Source of the DNA: DATMRF01 sp035566435
Lineage (GTDB): Bacteria; Verrucomicrobiota; Verrucomicrobiia; Limisphaerales; UBA8199
Assembly: GCA_035566435.1 (NCBI GenBank)
Contig: DATMRF010000090.1
Coordinates: 1 to 41,540, forward strand
Direction: 5' to 3'
Length of the DNA stretch: 41,540 nucleotides
Of the stretch, positions 1-8,613 are shown in pieces; the stretch's first letter is position 1, and each line of letters opens with the position of its first letter. Both the position numbers and the translations under genes were made by a program. The notes under the pieces were generated by a model. The model was not told where the DNA came from. It searched no databases and saw nothing but the letters and a program-made list of their open reading frames with translations.

Positions 1-76
1 AGGCGGCAGGCTCGTAGGTGAGGGCTTCGCAGGCTCTCATGGGTGTATCGCCTTTCGTTAAGGTTTGGGTTTTCAT
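1..76 (-). CDS. Possible partial gene running off the left edge, N-terminus only
   Basis: A minus-strand reading frame opens with ATG at 76 (reading MKTQTLTKGDTPMRACEALT) and stays open to the window edge; a second in-frame ATG lies at 40. It would be divergent from the aldo/keto reductase starting at 216. Only about 25 residues are visible and no family can be recognised. No strong Shine-Dalgarno sequence is visible. It could be a chance frame; the only support is its divergent placement and the lack of another gene here. Confidence 0.3.
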   Translation of the reverse strand, partial: MKTQTLTKGDTPMRACEALTYEPAA

Positions 77-100
77 TTGTCTCTAAACCCCGATACACCC
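41..100. repeat. Inverted repeat, 10-bp perfect arms
   Basis: GGGTGTATCG at 41-50 is the exact reverse complement of CGATACACCC at 91-100; an inner GGTTT (62-66) also pairs with AAACC (85-89). It lies in the leader of the possible minus-strand gene and upstream of the aldo/keto reductase. It could be an mRNA leader structure or an operator. It lacks the T-run of an intrinsic terminator. Confidence 0.4.
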
Positions 101-215
101 GCTCTCTACGCTTTTACACAACCACTCTTACGCCACCCCGAGTACGGCGCGCAGCAGATTCGGATTGAAAAACCGCCCGGTGTATGCTAAAAAGAACAGG
201 ATTCTAGAAAACCTT

Positions 216-1130
216 ATGAGCGCTTCACGATTCAACCGCCGGGAGTTCTTGCAAACCTCATTGACCGCCACCAGTGCGCTCGTGCTCGGCACAGGCGCGC
301 TCATGACCGCACGCGGCCAGACTGCCGCCAAGCGGACCGCGGTGGATCAAGTGACGCTCGGCAATACCGGGATCAAGCTGAGCCGCCTGGGCATGGGCAC
401 CGGCAGCAACAGCGGGCAGATACAACACGACCTCGGCCGCGAAGGGTTCAACAGCCTCGTGAAGTATGCCTACGACCAGGGGATCACCTACTTCGATTGT
501 TCGCAAACCTACCGGACTTTCGATTGGCTCGGCGGGGCCATAAAAGGATTGCCGCGCGAGAAGCTGTTCATTCAGTCGAAAATTCCGAGCCAACCCGAAC
601 AGATCCTCGATGTGATCGATCACCACCGAAAAGTGTTCGATACCGATTATGTCGATACCATGTTAATCCATTGCATGATCAAGGAGGGCTGGACCGATCA
701 ATGGAAACGCATCATGGACGGTTTCAACGAGGCGAAGGAAAAGGGCTGGATCCGCAGCAAGGGCGTTTCGTGCCATAGCTTGCCGGCTTTGCGGGGCGCT
801 ACCGCCACGCCTTGGGCGCAGGTTCACCTGGTGCGCGTCAACCCCCAGGGACACCGCATCGATGGGCCGGAGGAGTCGATCTGGAACGACAAGATACACG
901 ACGTTTCGCCCGTGGTAACAGAGATCAAAGCCATGAAGGCGAAGGGTCGCGGCATCATCGGTATGAAAATCATCGGCAACGGCGAATTCGTTGACGCCGA
1001 GGACCGCGAGAAGTCCATCCGTTTCGCGATGTCTATGCCCGAACTGGACGCTGTGGTGATCGGGTTCAAGAACCGGGGCGAGGTCGACGAAGCCATCAAG
1101 CGCATCAATAGCGCGCTGGCCGAGGGCTGA
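216..1130 (+). CDS. Tat-exported aldo/keto reductase
   Basis: 304 residues from the ATG at 216. An in-frame ATG at 165 would add 17 residues in front of a complete Tat signal, so 216 is preferred. The N-terminus carries a twin-arginine motif (FNRREFLQ, Arg8-Arg9) followed by a hydrophobic Ala/Leu/Thr stretch, so the folded enzyme is probably exported. The mature part is an AKR TIM barrel: an LGxTGIKLSRLGMGTG-like beta1 segment, then the catalytic tetrad candidates Asp (YFDCSQTY), Tyr (same motif), Lys (FIQSK) and His (TMLIHC). Such enzymes reduce carbonyls with NAD(P)H; the substrate here cannot be told. Periplasmic AKRs with Tat signals are common in Verrucomicrobiota and Planctomycetota. 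It is transcribed alone, convergent with the SGNH hydrolase. Confidence 0.9.
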   Translation: MSASRFNRREFLQTSLTATSALVLGTGALMTARGQTAAKRTAVDQVTLGNTGIKLSRLGMGTGSNSGQIQHDLGREGFNSLVKYAYDQGITYFDCSQTYRTFDWLGGAIKGLPREKLFIQSKIPSQPEQILDVIDHHRKVFDTDYVDTMLIHCMIKEGWTDQWKRIMDGFNEAKEKGWIRSKGVSCHSLPALRGATATPWAQVHLVRVNPQGHRIDGPEESIWNDKIHDVSPVVTEIKAMKAKGRGIIGMKIIGNGEFVDAEDREKSIRFAMSMPELDAVVIGFKNRGEVDEAIKRINSALAEG

Positions 1131-1206
1131 TCTGGCACGCGAGGTTGACGCAGGGTTTGGGCCGCGCCGTGGGTGCGATCCGAGGCTGGGCCGGGACCAA
1201 AAGGCC

Positions 1207-1302
1207 AAAGCGGCAGAGGACAGCCGCACTCCAAAACCTTCGGGCGTGGTTGCGCCTGCGACGACGCTTGCGTTTTAGAGTGCGGCTGTCCTCTGCCGCT
1301 TT
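1207..1302. repeat. Palindromic element with 31-bp arms (GCGGCAGAGGACAGCCGCAC family)
   Basis: The left arm 1207-1237 and right arm 1272-1302 are reverse complements over 31 bp with one mismatch, around a 34-nt loop. It lies between two convergent genes and could fold into a very stable hairpin in either transcript. A related, more degenerate element lies at about 8524-8613. The shape fits a REP- or MITE-like repeat. There is no T-run, so a role as a factor-independent terminator is only possible. Confidence 0.75.
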
Positions 1303-1424
1303 CCTCCCCCGACAGGAAACCGACGCCAACCTCAGGCGCGTCCTGCAAACAGAAAACGCCACTAACCACCGGACGCATTACCGGGGCAAGGATCAACCCC
1401 GGTTTGAACCGTACTCGTTACGCC

Positions 1425-2750
1425 TTACTGCCCCACCCGCTTAAGCTCAAAATGCCTCGACTTCGGTTTGCGAGCTGAATCGATCTGCGCCTCCAGCTCC
1501 GCGATTTCCCCATCCAGCCTCGCCAACTCCGCAGACCGTTTGCTCTCGACCTCCGGGATTTGCGCCCAGGCGGGAAGCGCGAACAATTGAACCTCACGCC
1601 AGCGATGGAAGAAAATGTTGTTTTTCTCGAAAACCAATCTTAGCACCTCCTGGGCCTGTTTGGAGATTGGCCCGGCCCTCAGCGTGAGATTGCAGCCCTT
1701 TCCGAGTTCTTCGCCCGCGAACTTGCCGGCAGCGTCACCATCGACCGTTAGTTCATAGTCACCAGTCGGCATTCCAGTCAGGCGAAGTTCGTAGCGGCTC
1801 AACTCGTCCAGCACCGGCGCGAGTTTCAGCGCCGGCTCGGCCTTCGAATCAATTGGCATGGGCAGCGCTTCGTCTGTGCGGTCGAAACTGACCACGCCAT
1901 CGGCGACCTTCAGATGCCCAACCTGGCAACCTTCAGTAGTGGTCACCGTCTGCGCGCCGGCGTCGATATCCGCCCGCGACACCATGGCGGGCGCGCCCAA
2001 CCCCTTCAGCACCGCCCAAGCCATGAGCGTATGGCCAGGCGGCCCCGGATGAACAGCGTCTCCCCCGCCGATGATCGCCGTCGGGTTGCCTTGCCTCTCG
2101 CGCAACATAATCGCCAAGTAGGGATCGAACTGGTCCACAAACGTCGAACCGGTCTTCTCGGCCACCTCCTTCAAGCCGTCAGAGAATTTGCGAAGGGATT
2201 CATTCTTCACGTCTTTGTCGGGGTCGGCCCGCTTCTCCTCGATCGGCTGGGGCGTCAGCAAAGCCACCCGCGCCCCTTTGCCCTCCAGCACTTTCGCAAT
2301 CTGTGTCTGGCTTCGGGCATACGCCTTAAAAATGTCCTCCCGGAACGCCTGGTAAGCGTGGTCGTTCATTCCGAAGTCAACCGTCACGACGGTCGGCTTG
2401 AGCGGCAGCACATCTCGTTCGAGACCCCGCCCCACCGCATTCCCGACCATCTTTTGTTGAAGCGATTCATCCGCCGCAAAAAGCTGCCCCTCATTCGGGT
2501 GCGCCCGCTGCCGCAGCCACGCGGTGTCGCCGCCCCAGCCCACGTTGCGGAACCAGAGCCTCCAGTTCGGATATCGGGTCAGGGTATAGGCCTCGATATA
2601 GGTGGTGTAAAGCCGCTGCTCAGTAATGCTGTCCCCGAGGAACACCACCCGGTCGCCGTCGTGGATGAAAAACTCTCCCGCCAGGCTGCTGGCGCAGAGA
2701 ACGAGAAGGGTGAGCAAGCCAAGAAGTAGTCTTTTTGGAAGGAATTTCAT
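1425..2750 (-). CDS. Secreted SGNH/GDSL hydrolase
   Basis: 441 residues. Residues 1-24 are a Sec signal peptide (KR, then a Leu-rich core, ending SSLAG). SGNH blocks are clear: block I GDSIT with nucleophile Ser41, block II around NVGWGGD (69-75), block III GMND (127-130, oxyanion Asn129), block V DAVHP with Asp231 and His234. This is a serine esterase/acyl-hydrolase fold; relatives in this phylum act on acetylated or otherwise esterified carbohydrates, but the substrate here is unknown. The domain ends near residue 260. A further beta-rich region follows, and the last 40 residues are charged and heptad-like (ELARLDGEIAELEAQI), a probable coiled coil. It is a single gene, convergent with the aldo/keto reductase and co-directional with the LuxR-type gene behind it. 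Confidence 0.9.
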   Translation of the reverse strand: MKFLPKRLLLGLLTLLVLCASSLAGEFFIHDGDRVVFLGDSITEQRLYTTYIEAYTLTRYPNWRLWFRNVGWGGDTAWLRQRAHPNEGQLFAADESLQQKMVGNAVGRGLERDVLPLKPTVVTVDFGMNDHAYQAFREDIFKAYARSQTQIAKVLEGKGARVALLTPQPIEEKRADPDKDVKNESLRKFSDGLKEVAEKTGSTFVDQFDPYLAIMLRERQGNPTAIIGGGDAVHPGPPGHTLMAWAVLKGLGAPAMVSRADIDAGAQTVTTTEGCQVGHLKVADGVVSFDRTDEALPMPIDSKAEPALKLAPVLDELSRYELRLTGMPTGDYELTVDGDAAGKFAGEELGKGCNLTLRAGPISKQAQEVLRLVFEKNNIFFHRWREVQLFALPAWAQIPEVESKRSAELARLDGEIAELEAQIDSARKPKSRHFELKRVGQ

Positions 2751-2802
2751 GCGGGCATTTTAAACCGCCATTTCCCGAAACCGCAAGTCTTTGGCTGGGC
2801 GG

Positions 2803-4107
2803 CTACTTCTGCAGATACCTAATCACGGCCTCGGTGCGGGTGTGGACCTTGAGCTTCTCGAATATGCTCTTCACGTGCCCGTGAACTGTCCAATTGCTGA
2901 TGCCGAGGGCGTCTGCGATTTCCTTGACGAGGTCGCCTTTGCTCAGGAACACCAGGATCTCGTGCTCGCGCGGCGTAAGTTTGGCCAACTTCCAGAACGG
3001 AGGGCCGGAAGGCAGCAACGCGGAAAGCTCCCGGAAGTACTCCCGCACGCGAGAGGCGATCTGCTCGCGAGTCGCTGGCCTTGCCAATCCCGCAATCGGC
3101 TCCAGGATCCGTCCAGGCGAGGTGCGCTTCAACATGTAAACCGCGGCGCCACCCGGCGTCGATTTAAACAGTTGATCGGAGTCTTCGAATACGGAATAGG
3201 ATAGCACGCTGAAGCCGGGCCGGGCGCGCTGTAACTCCTCGGCGCGAACCGCGCTCGGCTCGTCCGGGAGATCGTGGTTCGCCAGGGCAAGATCGACCCG
3301 CCGGCGGGAGATTTCGTGAAGGGCTTCCGCGGCGCTGGCAAAGCTGGCGTCGCACCGAAAACCCTCCTGGCTGTTGATACAGGCCTCCAGCGCGAAACGG
3401 ATCGGCGCATCAGGCTCGATGATCACCACGCTCAGGTCCGCTTCCGGGACAGCGCGGCCGGAACCCGGTTTGAGCGGGCCGCTGCCCAGGCGCGTATGGA
3501 CCGTGGTGTAGGTCCAGGCGAGCGGGTTGTCCCGCCAGCGCAGCGCCAAGGTCAACTCGCGAGGAAAACGCGCGTTCGCACTGGCCCAGCCTTTGGTAAT
3601 GACCGCCCGATAGATGCGCATTGCTCGGGCAGCCGCCTCGTTTTCATCGCTTGTTCCCAAAGGAAAATACTGGCTCGTGCGGGCATGCTCGATCCAGATG
3701 GAGAATTCACGGTCCCCGTGCGACTCGTCTGGCTCGGGATACTTCCGATGGATGAGCCGCCCTTTCCAATACTCAGCGTCGTCCCGAAGGGAGGGCGACG
3801 AAATCGGCGACCCGGACAAGATACGGCCTCGCAACCCGGCACCGGCACGGCTGCGGGAGACCGCCCCCCATCCTTGCTCGATGATGGCCCGGTAAAGCTG
3901 ACATGCCTCCTCCGCGGCCTTGGCGCGTTCGTGGGAACCCAGCGTAAACGACTTCCGTTTGCCGAACAATTGGAGCTTCACCGACCAGGAGCGGACCTTG
4001 GCCCGTTCGCCCTTGTAGGCGTATTCATTTTTGAACAGCCGTTCGCGCCAGTAGGACGGGTCCTGTTTGGACCACCGCCGCGTAATTCTCGGACGTTTCT
4101 CGGACAC
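2803..4107 (-). CDS. LuxR-type regulator with duplicated N-terminal domain and degenerate receiver
   Basis: 434 residues in three parts. Residues 18-80 and 112-174 are two copies of an unrecognised unit with shared spacing: YW.xRL, a basic strand, F.LG(S/T), E..AA..A..(I/L)YRA(I/V)I..GW. Residues 225-340 resemble a response-regulator receiver, but the phosphoacceptor position in VDLALANHDLP holds Asn277 (His278 next), and the acidic pair is Glu231-Pro232; Lys327 of the KR/KP motif is kept. Residues 377-434 are a classic GerE/LuxR helix-turn-helix (LTPREHEIL..., KEIADALGISNWTVHGHVK). It is therefore probably a DNA-binding regulator whose receiver does not respond to normal phosphorylation. No partner kinase is nearby. 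The TPR-sulfotransferase is divergent across about 290 bp and is a possible target. Confidence 0.88.
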   Translation of the reverse strand: MSEKRPRITRRWSKQDPSYWRERLFKNEYAYKGERAKVRSWSVKLQLFGKRKSFTLGSHERAKAAEEACQLYRAIIEQGWGAVSRSRAGAGLRGRILSGSPISSPSLRDDAEYWKGRLIHRKYPEPDESHGDREFSIWIEHARTSQYFPLGTSDENEAAARAMRIYRAVITKGWASANARFPRELTLALRWRDNPLAWTYTTVHTRLGSGPLKPGSGRAVPEADLSVVIIEPDAPIRFALEACINSQEGFRCDASFASAAEALHEISRRRVDLALANHDLPDEPSAVRAEELQRARPGFSVLSYSVFEDSDQLFKSTPGGAAVYMLKRTSPGRILEPIAGLARPATREQIASRVREYFRELSALLPSGPPFWKLAKLTPREHEILVFLSKGDLVKEIADALGISNWTVHGHVKSIFEKLKVHTRTEAVIRYLQK

Positions 4108-4394
4108 TTCACTTACTTAACGCAAGACCGGCCTCCTGGCAACCTCGCGCTTGCCATACTCTTCTGACCTCTTCTGACTGGCCAGTGGGTAGCGCGGATT
4201 TTTCAATCTGCTGTATCGCAGAATTCCAATCTGCAGGGGCTCGAACTTGGCGAGCGCTCCGACCGTTTGCGGCGCCGCAGACTACACACCTGCGCCGCTT
4301 CCACAGGTGGACCGACGGCCCTGCGACATGGTGAAACGCGCGCTTGGCAACCCCCTTTGCCAAAGACCACTTGCATTCCGGATGACCGTCTCGC

Positions 4395-5957
4395 ATGTTC
4401 GCCCGCGTGACCATGAAACGGCAGCGGCTCGTGTCCCAGCGCTCCCTGTCCCGCCTGTTCCAGGAAGCCGCGGAGTCCTGGAAACGCTTGGATTATCAAC
4501 AATCTATCGAGACCTTGGAACGCGCCGCCAAGCTGGATCCCGCCAACGCCAATATTCAACTGGATCTGGGACGCGCCTATGGGATGCGCTATGACTATCC
4601 CGCAGCGGAACGATGCCTGGAGAAGGCGGTGCGCGTCGCGTCCCGAAAGGTGGACACCCTGGCCGAGGCCGGGCGGCGCTGCCAGGAGTTCGGAAGTTCT
4701 GAAATGGCGAAGGGCTACTTTGACCGTGCGGCGCAGGAAAACGGCGCCACGGCCGACGTCTTCGTCACGCTGGCGGAAATCAGCGAACGCCACGCCAATC
4801 TGGAGGAAGCGGCCCAGCTCGCGGAGCGCGCGTTGAAACTGGACGCAGCCTTTCCTCCAGCGCGGCTTGTGCGTGCGCGGTTGGCTCGGCTGTCCGGCCG
4901 CTTGGTTGAAGCCGAAAGCGGCGTGCGCGCGTTGGTGATCGGCGCCTCTGCCGATCCCTGGTGGGGCCGCTGTTGGTATGAACTAGGGGAAATTCTCGAT
5001 CGGCTCGCTCGTTACGATGAGGCGATGGAGGCGTTCCTCGAAGCCAAAGCGCTCATCCGTCCGGCCGTGGTAAATCACATCGCCACTCTGCAACGGATTC
5101 AAGGCCGGGTGCGCGAGATGGAGGAGACCATCTCCCCAAGTGCGCTTGACCGTTGGGCGGGCGCTGCGGAGGCGCTGCAGCCTCTGCAGCGGTTTGCCAT
5201 TTTGTGCGGCCATCCCCGCTCCGGCACCACGCTGCTGGAACAGGTGCTGGATTCGCATCCCGGTGTGCTCACGGCCGAGGAAACGCACATTCTCCACGAC
5301 GAGGCCTACCTCCCCTTGAGCCGCGGATTCCCGCCCGAAGCATCGGTGTTTGAAGTATTGGAGTCAGCGCCGGCCAGCCGGCTCCGGCAATCGCGCGAGA
5401 ATTATTTTCGGTTCACCGAATTGTTTCTTGGCAAACCGCGCGGCGACAAAATGCTCGTGGACAAGAATCCGGCTTTGAATACGTTGATTCCCGCGGCAGT
5501 CCGCATCTTTCCCGAAGCCAAGTTTCTGATCGCGCTGCGCGATCCGCGCGATGTGTGCCTCAGTTGTTTCATGCAGTCCCTCTCCCCCAACCCGGTCAGC
5601 TCCGCTTATCTGAGTCTGGAAGGAACAGTGACCCAATACCTTTCGGTGATGGGTTTCTGGCGGACGCTCCTGCCCCGGCTGCGAAATCCGTTCCTCGAAG
5701 TGCGTTACGAGGAGCTCGTGGATGACCTGGAAGGCACGTCGCGCAAAGTGTTGGGATTCCTTGCAGTTCCGTGGGATGAGCGGGTCCTGCGCTTCGATGA
5801 ACATGCACGGAGCAAATCGCTCCGTTCGCCAAGTTACGCGGAAGTGACCAAGCCGGTCAGCAAACGCGCCATCGGTCGCTGGCAACACTACCGCCGCCAT
5901 CTCGAACCCTACTTGGCCAGGCTCGAACCGATGATGAAAGCCCTCAGCTACGCCTGA
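4395..5957 (+). CDS. TPR-repeat sulfotransferase
   Basis: 520 residues from ATG 4395; ATG 4413 (MKRQRLVSQ) is an equally good start and neither has a clear Shine-Dalgarno site. Residues about 15-240 are tetratricopeptide repeats (for example SIETLERAAKLDPANANIQL). The C-terminal half is a sulfotransferase domain: the 5'-phosphosulfate-binding loop of PAPS is GHPRSGTTLLEQVLDSHP (272-289) and the 3'-phosphate site is ALRDPRDVCLSCF (380-392). The family transfers sulfate from PAPS to hydroxyl groups of glycans or tyrosines. The TPR part probably binds a protein substrate or partner. There is no signal peptide, so it is cytoplasmic. It sits alone, about 14 kb from the polysaccharide locus; acting on that glycan is only a guess. 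Confidence 0.9.
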   Translation: MFARVTMKRQRLVSQRSLSRLFQEAAESWKRLDYQQSIETLERAAKLDPANANIQLDLGRAYGMRYDYPAAERCLEKAVRVASRKVDTLAEAGRRCQEFGSSEMAKGYFDRAAQENGATADVFVTLAEISERHANLEEAAQLAERALKLDAAFPPARLVRARLARLSGRLVEAESGVRALVIGASADPWWGRCWYELGEILDRLARYDEAMEAFLEAKALIRPAVVNHIATLQRIQGRVREMEETISPSALDRWAGAAEALQPLQRFAILCGHPRSGTTLLEQVLDSHPGVLTAEETHILHDEAYLPLSRGFPPEASVFEVLESAPASRLRQSRENYFRFTELFLGKPRGDKMLVDKNPALNTLIPAAVRIFPEAKFLIALRDPRDVCLSCFMQSLSPNPVSSAYLSLEGTVTQYLSVMGFWRTLLPRLRNPFLEVRYEELVDDLEGTSRKVLGFLAVPWDERVLRFDEHARSKSLRSPSYAEVTKPVSKRAIGRWQHYRRHLEPYLARLEPMMKALSYA

Positions 5958-6483
5958 TGTTGCGTCGCCGTTGGCCACCACCGGCGCGTTCCCGGGCAGG
6001 GGAGCATCATTTTGGAGGGGATGCTGCACCGCTTCGCAGGCGGCCGGCCCCGGGAGGAATTCCCTAACCCACTCCCCAGGAAAACGAAAAAGCATCGCGC
6101 GACTTAAAGCTGGGTGCTGCCGCGTGCGTTTTTCCGGCTGGTTGCCGGCGGACCTCCCTCTCCCTTTGGGAGAGGGCCGGGGTGAGGGGCATTTTTGATA
6201 ACACCGCGCCCGGAAATTGTTTGCACGTTCCTGACGCCTCCCCCCTAAACAGGGTATTGAACCGCCCGGCTTCGGGTGTAGGTTTTTTGTTGAAGCCTGT
6301 GTCGTCGGCCCTTAACCGGCGACTCATGGGCCGTTCCGCGTGAGACAACCGAAGCATGAAAGTGACTGTTCCTCCTGTCCGGCCTTCCGGTCCATTGCTG
6401 TCTCAGCACTCTCACTGACCACTATTCCACGTACACCAGGATGTCGCTAAACCCAAACGCAAAAACGAGCTAGAAACAAACCC
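5958..6483. other. Intergenic region without a recognised gene
   Basis: 526 bp between the sulfotransferase and the secreted PA14-like protein. It contains the hairpin repeat at 6156-6176 and, further on, a GC-rich stretch followed by a T-run (GTGTAGGTTTTTTG, about 6276-6289) that might terminate upstream transcription. The last 130 bp before ATG 6484 are the probable promoter and leader of the secreted protein. No conserved reading frame was seen. Confidence 0.5.
6156..6176. repeat. Hairpin repeat CCCTCTCCC-TTT-GGGAGAGGG
   Basis: A 9-bp perfect stem with a 3-nt loop, followed by CCGGGGTGAGGGG. This type of CTCTCCC/GGGAGAGG hairpin with a GGTGAGGG flank is a common dispersed intergenic repeat in many GC-rich bacteria. 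It lies 3' of the sulfotransferase gene and may end or stabilise its transcript. Confidence 0.7.
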
Positions 6484-8346
6484 ATGAAAAGAAAAACACT
6501 TGGAGTCTGTCGCACCGGGGCACTGATTGCGATCGGCGTCTTCCTTGGACGCGGCGCACACGCAGACACGACTTTGACTTTTGATAGCGATGCGGCTTCA
6601 TGCACTCCCCCTCAAATGGAAAACCCAAATGCCCCCCCCGGAATCACTAACTTCGGGAACTATGCCGCGATCTCAAGCGGTGGCGTAACCGTCTCAGGAT
6701 TCGGCACGCCGAACATCGGCCTGAGGTGGAGCGGGAGCCCATGGCCAGACACGAGATGGGAATATTACAACGCTCCTGGAACGCCCTGGGCGGGGGCAGT
6801 CCAGCTCCAAGACAGCTTCGTAGGCAGCACTGAGGAGCTCACCTTTATTCCCAATAACCCGTCCGCACGTGTGACGGTCGAATCATTCAGCTTTGACGCC
6901 TATTACAATGACAAAGAGAGATTCACTTATCAAGTCAGCGTCGTGTCCGGGACCAACGTTCTGAGCGGCCCCACCACCGTTTCATACTTGTCGGATGCCA
7001 CCAAGAACCACCCGGTCAACATCAACTACACCGGCCTGCCGGGGCAGTCCTTGAAGTTGCAGCTCCTCCGGGTGCCTTCCACCCTGGGCGCGGGTGAAAG
7101 CGAAGGCAACGCGTACAATAATGCCGTGGATGACATCGCATTTGCCCAAACGCCGGCCACGACATTCCCTGCCGGGCCGCAGGTCGTGTCGGTGACGCCT
7201 CCGGATGGCACCAGCGGCCTCCCGGCGACCTCCGTTCCTCCCTACGCGGCAATTATCACCAACGGCCCCACCCTCACGGTGGCCAACCCAATCCAATTAA
7301 AACTTGATTACAGCCTGGTGTCGCCTCCACCGACTGTTACCTCGTTGGGCGGCGGCCTGACGAGCGTTACTTATCCCGGTGCAACCTCCGTGGGGTTGAC
7401 CAGTGGTCCCCATGTGTACACGCTCACCTATGCCGATAACCTCGGGGGATTTTACACCAACGAAGTAGAGTTCATCACGAGTTTCACCACATTGCCCGCA
7501 GCTTATGCGCTCCCGCCAGGCTCGGGCGTCACACGAGGCTTCAACTTCCGCCTGGTTTCGGCCTACTCCCAGGCATTCGCCTTCGTCCTGGATAGTTCGA
7601 TTGCTCGTGCCGTGGCGCAGTTGAATGGCACATTGATCAACACGAACACCGGGCAGCCCTATACCAACGATGCCGTGCTCGGACCCAATCCCGACGGTTC
7701 TTACAATGTCGATACCGTAATCAACTTCAATGGCGATGGGTTCGACGAAGGCGACTTTACAAACGACGTGCTATTCCCCGGGCTTCCCACGGGTGGTGCG
7801 AGTTGGTACTCAACTGAGGCATTACTTTTCCTAGATTTGCCCGCCGGCTACTACCGGTTCGGCGTGAATAGTGATGACGGTTTCGAGGTCAATGCCTTGC
7901 CCCCGCAGGGCGTGTCCGGTTCGCCCATGGTGTTGGGCTTATTCGACGGTGGTCGCGGGGCGGCCGACACTCTGTTCGACTTTCAGGTGACGACCAGTGG
8001 GGTTTACCCGTTCCAGGTGATTTACTTCCAGAGCACGGGGCGCGCCACCGAAGAGTTCTTTTCGGTGACAAATCTCGTAACGGGGGACAAGATCCTTATT
8101 AACGATCCCAACTACTCAAATGCTATTAAATCCTATCGCGCGCTCAAGCCACGCCTCACCCATATCGCCCGGAACGGGCCTAACGCAGTCGTCGATTGGG
8201 CCTACGGCACGCCTCCGTTCCAATTGCAGTTCAAGAGCAGCCTGACGGCTCCCGTGTGGAGCAACATCGGGGCGCCCACGACAAACCAGACCGCCACCGT
8301 TCCGATCCAGCCCGGCGCCGGCTTCTTTCGCGTCTCTGGACAGTGA
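6484..8346 (+). CDS. Secreted protein with PA14-like domain
   Basis: 620 residues. MKRKTLGVCRTGALIAIGVF begins a Sec signal peptide that ends near GRGAHA (residue 28). Residues 30-220 look like a beta-sandwich with a 'TFDSDA' opening, as in choice-of-anchor-type modules. Residues about 230-350 are an Ig/CBM-like strand-rich segment. Residues about 395-560 resemble a PA14 domain: GDGFDEGDF, then PAGYYRFGVNSDDGFEV with the typical SDDG motif, then GVYPFQVIYFQ. The last 45 residues (LQFKSSLTAPVWSNIG ... FFRV) match the C-terminal beta domain seen on many verrucomicrobial exported proteins. PA14 modules often bind carbohydrate, so a surface glycan-binding role is possible. There is no PEP-CTERM signal and no catalytic motif. 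It is monocistronic. Confidence 0.85.
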   Translation: MKRKTLGVCRTGALIAIGVFLGRGAHADTTLTFDSDAASCTPPQMENPNAPPGITNFGNYAAISSGGVTVSGFGTPNIGLRWSGSPWPDTRWEYYNAPGTPWAGAVQLQDSFVGSTEELTFIPNNPSARVTVESFSFDAYYNDKERFTYQVSVVSGTNVLSGPTTVSYLSDATKNHPVNINYTGLPGQSLKLQLLRVPSTLGAGESEGNAYNNAVDDIAFAQTPATTFPAGPQVVSVTPPDGTSGLPATSVPPYAAIITNGPTLTVANPIQLKLDYSLVSPPPTVTSLGGGLTSVTYPGATSVGLTSGPHVYTLTYADNLGGFYTNEVEFITSFTTLPAAYALPPGSGVTRGFNFRLVSAYSQAFAFVLDSSIARAVAQLNGTLINTNTGQPYTNDAVLGPNPDGSYNVDTVINFNGDGFDEGDFTNDVLFPGLPTGGASWYSTEALLFLDLPAGYYRFGVNSDDGFEVNALPPQGVSGSPMVLGLFDGGRGAADTLFDFQVTTSGVYPFQVIYFQSTGRATEEFFSVTNLVTGDKILINDPNYSNAIKSYRALKPRLTHIARNGPNAVVDWAYGTPPFQLQFKSSLTAPVWSNIGAPTTNQTATVPIQPGAGFFRVSGQ

Positions 8347-8480
8347 CCGTCGCAAACTGCGTTAGGCCGCAGGCCCGGGAAACGAGTCCAAACAATTCTC
8401 CCCAGGCCTGCAGGGGCGGGACAAAACCAACATGGCCGCCGGCGTGAACCGCCGGGGGCCAGTGACCTTTCAAAAACCAG

Positions 8481-8530
8481 TGCAAAGTAGTGCAAAGCAC
8501 TGCAACGTGGTGCAATCCGGTGCAAAGAAC
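8481..8530. repeat. Five direct 10-bp repeats TGCAANNNNN
   Basis: TGCAAAGTAG, TGCAAAGCAC, TGCAACGTGG, TGCAATCCGG and TGCAAAGAAC follow one another without gaps. The first five bases are invariant and the other five vary. A 10-bp period places each TGCAA on nearly the same face of the helix, which would suit cooperative protein binding. It may instead be a decaying microsatellite. Confidence 0.8.
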
Positions 8531-8613
8531 GGCCGCACTCCAATACGCCAGCGCGCACAGTGGACGCACCGTACGCCCGACAGGTTTTGGAGTGCAGCAT
8601 TCCCCTGCCGCTT
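8524..8613. repeat. Degenerate copy of the 1207-1302 palindromic element
   Basis: The right part 8583-8613 (GTTTTGGAGTGCAGCATTCC then CCTGCCGCTTT) resembles the right arm at 1272-1302; the left part 8524-8547 (AAAGAACGGCCGCACTCCAA) is a shortened version of the left arm. The arms pair only partly. It supports the view that this palindrome is a dispersed family. Confidence 0.6.

Noticed and set aside
1914..2729. 271-residue plus-strand open frame
   Set aside because: Antisense to the SGNH hydrolase, whose catalytic blocks are clear; no signal of its own.
3274..4167. 297-residue plus-strand open frame
   Set aside because: Antisense to the LuxR-type regulator; composition is a shadow of that gene.
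6268..6290. Intrinsic terminator before the PA14-like gene
   Set aside because: There is a T-run after a GC-rich stretch, but a clean stem could not be drawn; mentioned only within the intergenic entry.
8481..8530. Possible CRISPR array
   Set aside because: Units are 10 bp without spacers; repeat length and layout do not fit CRISPR, and no cas gene is present.
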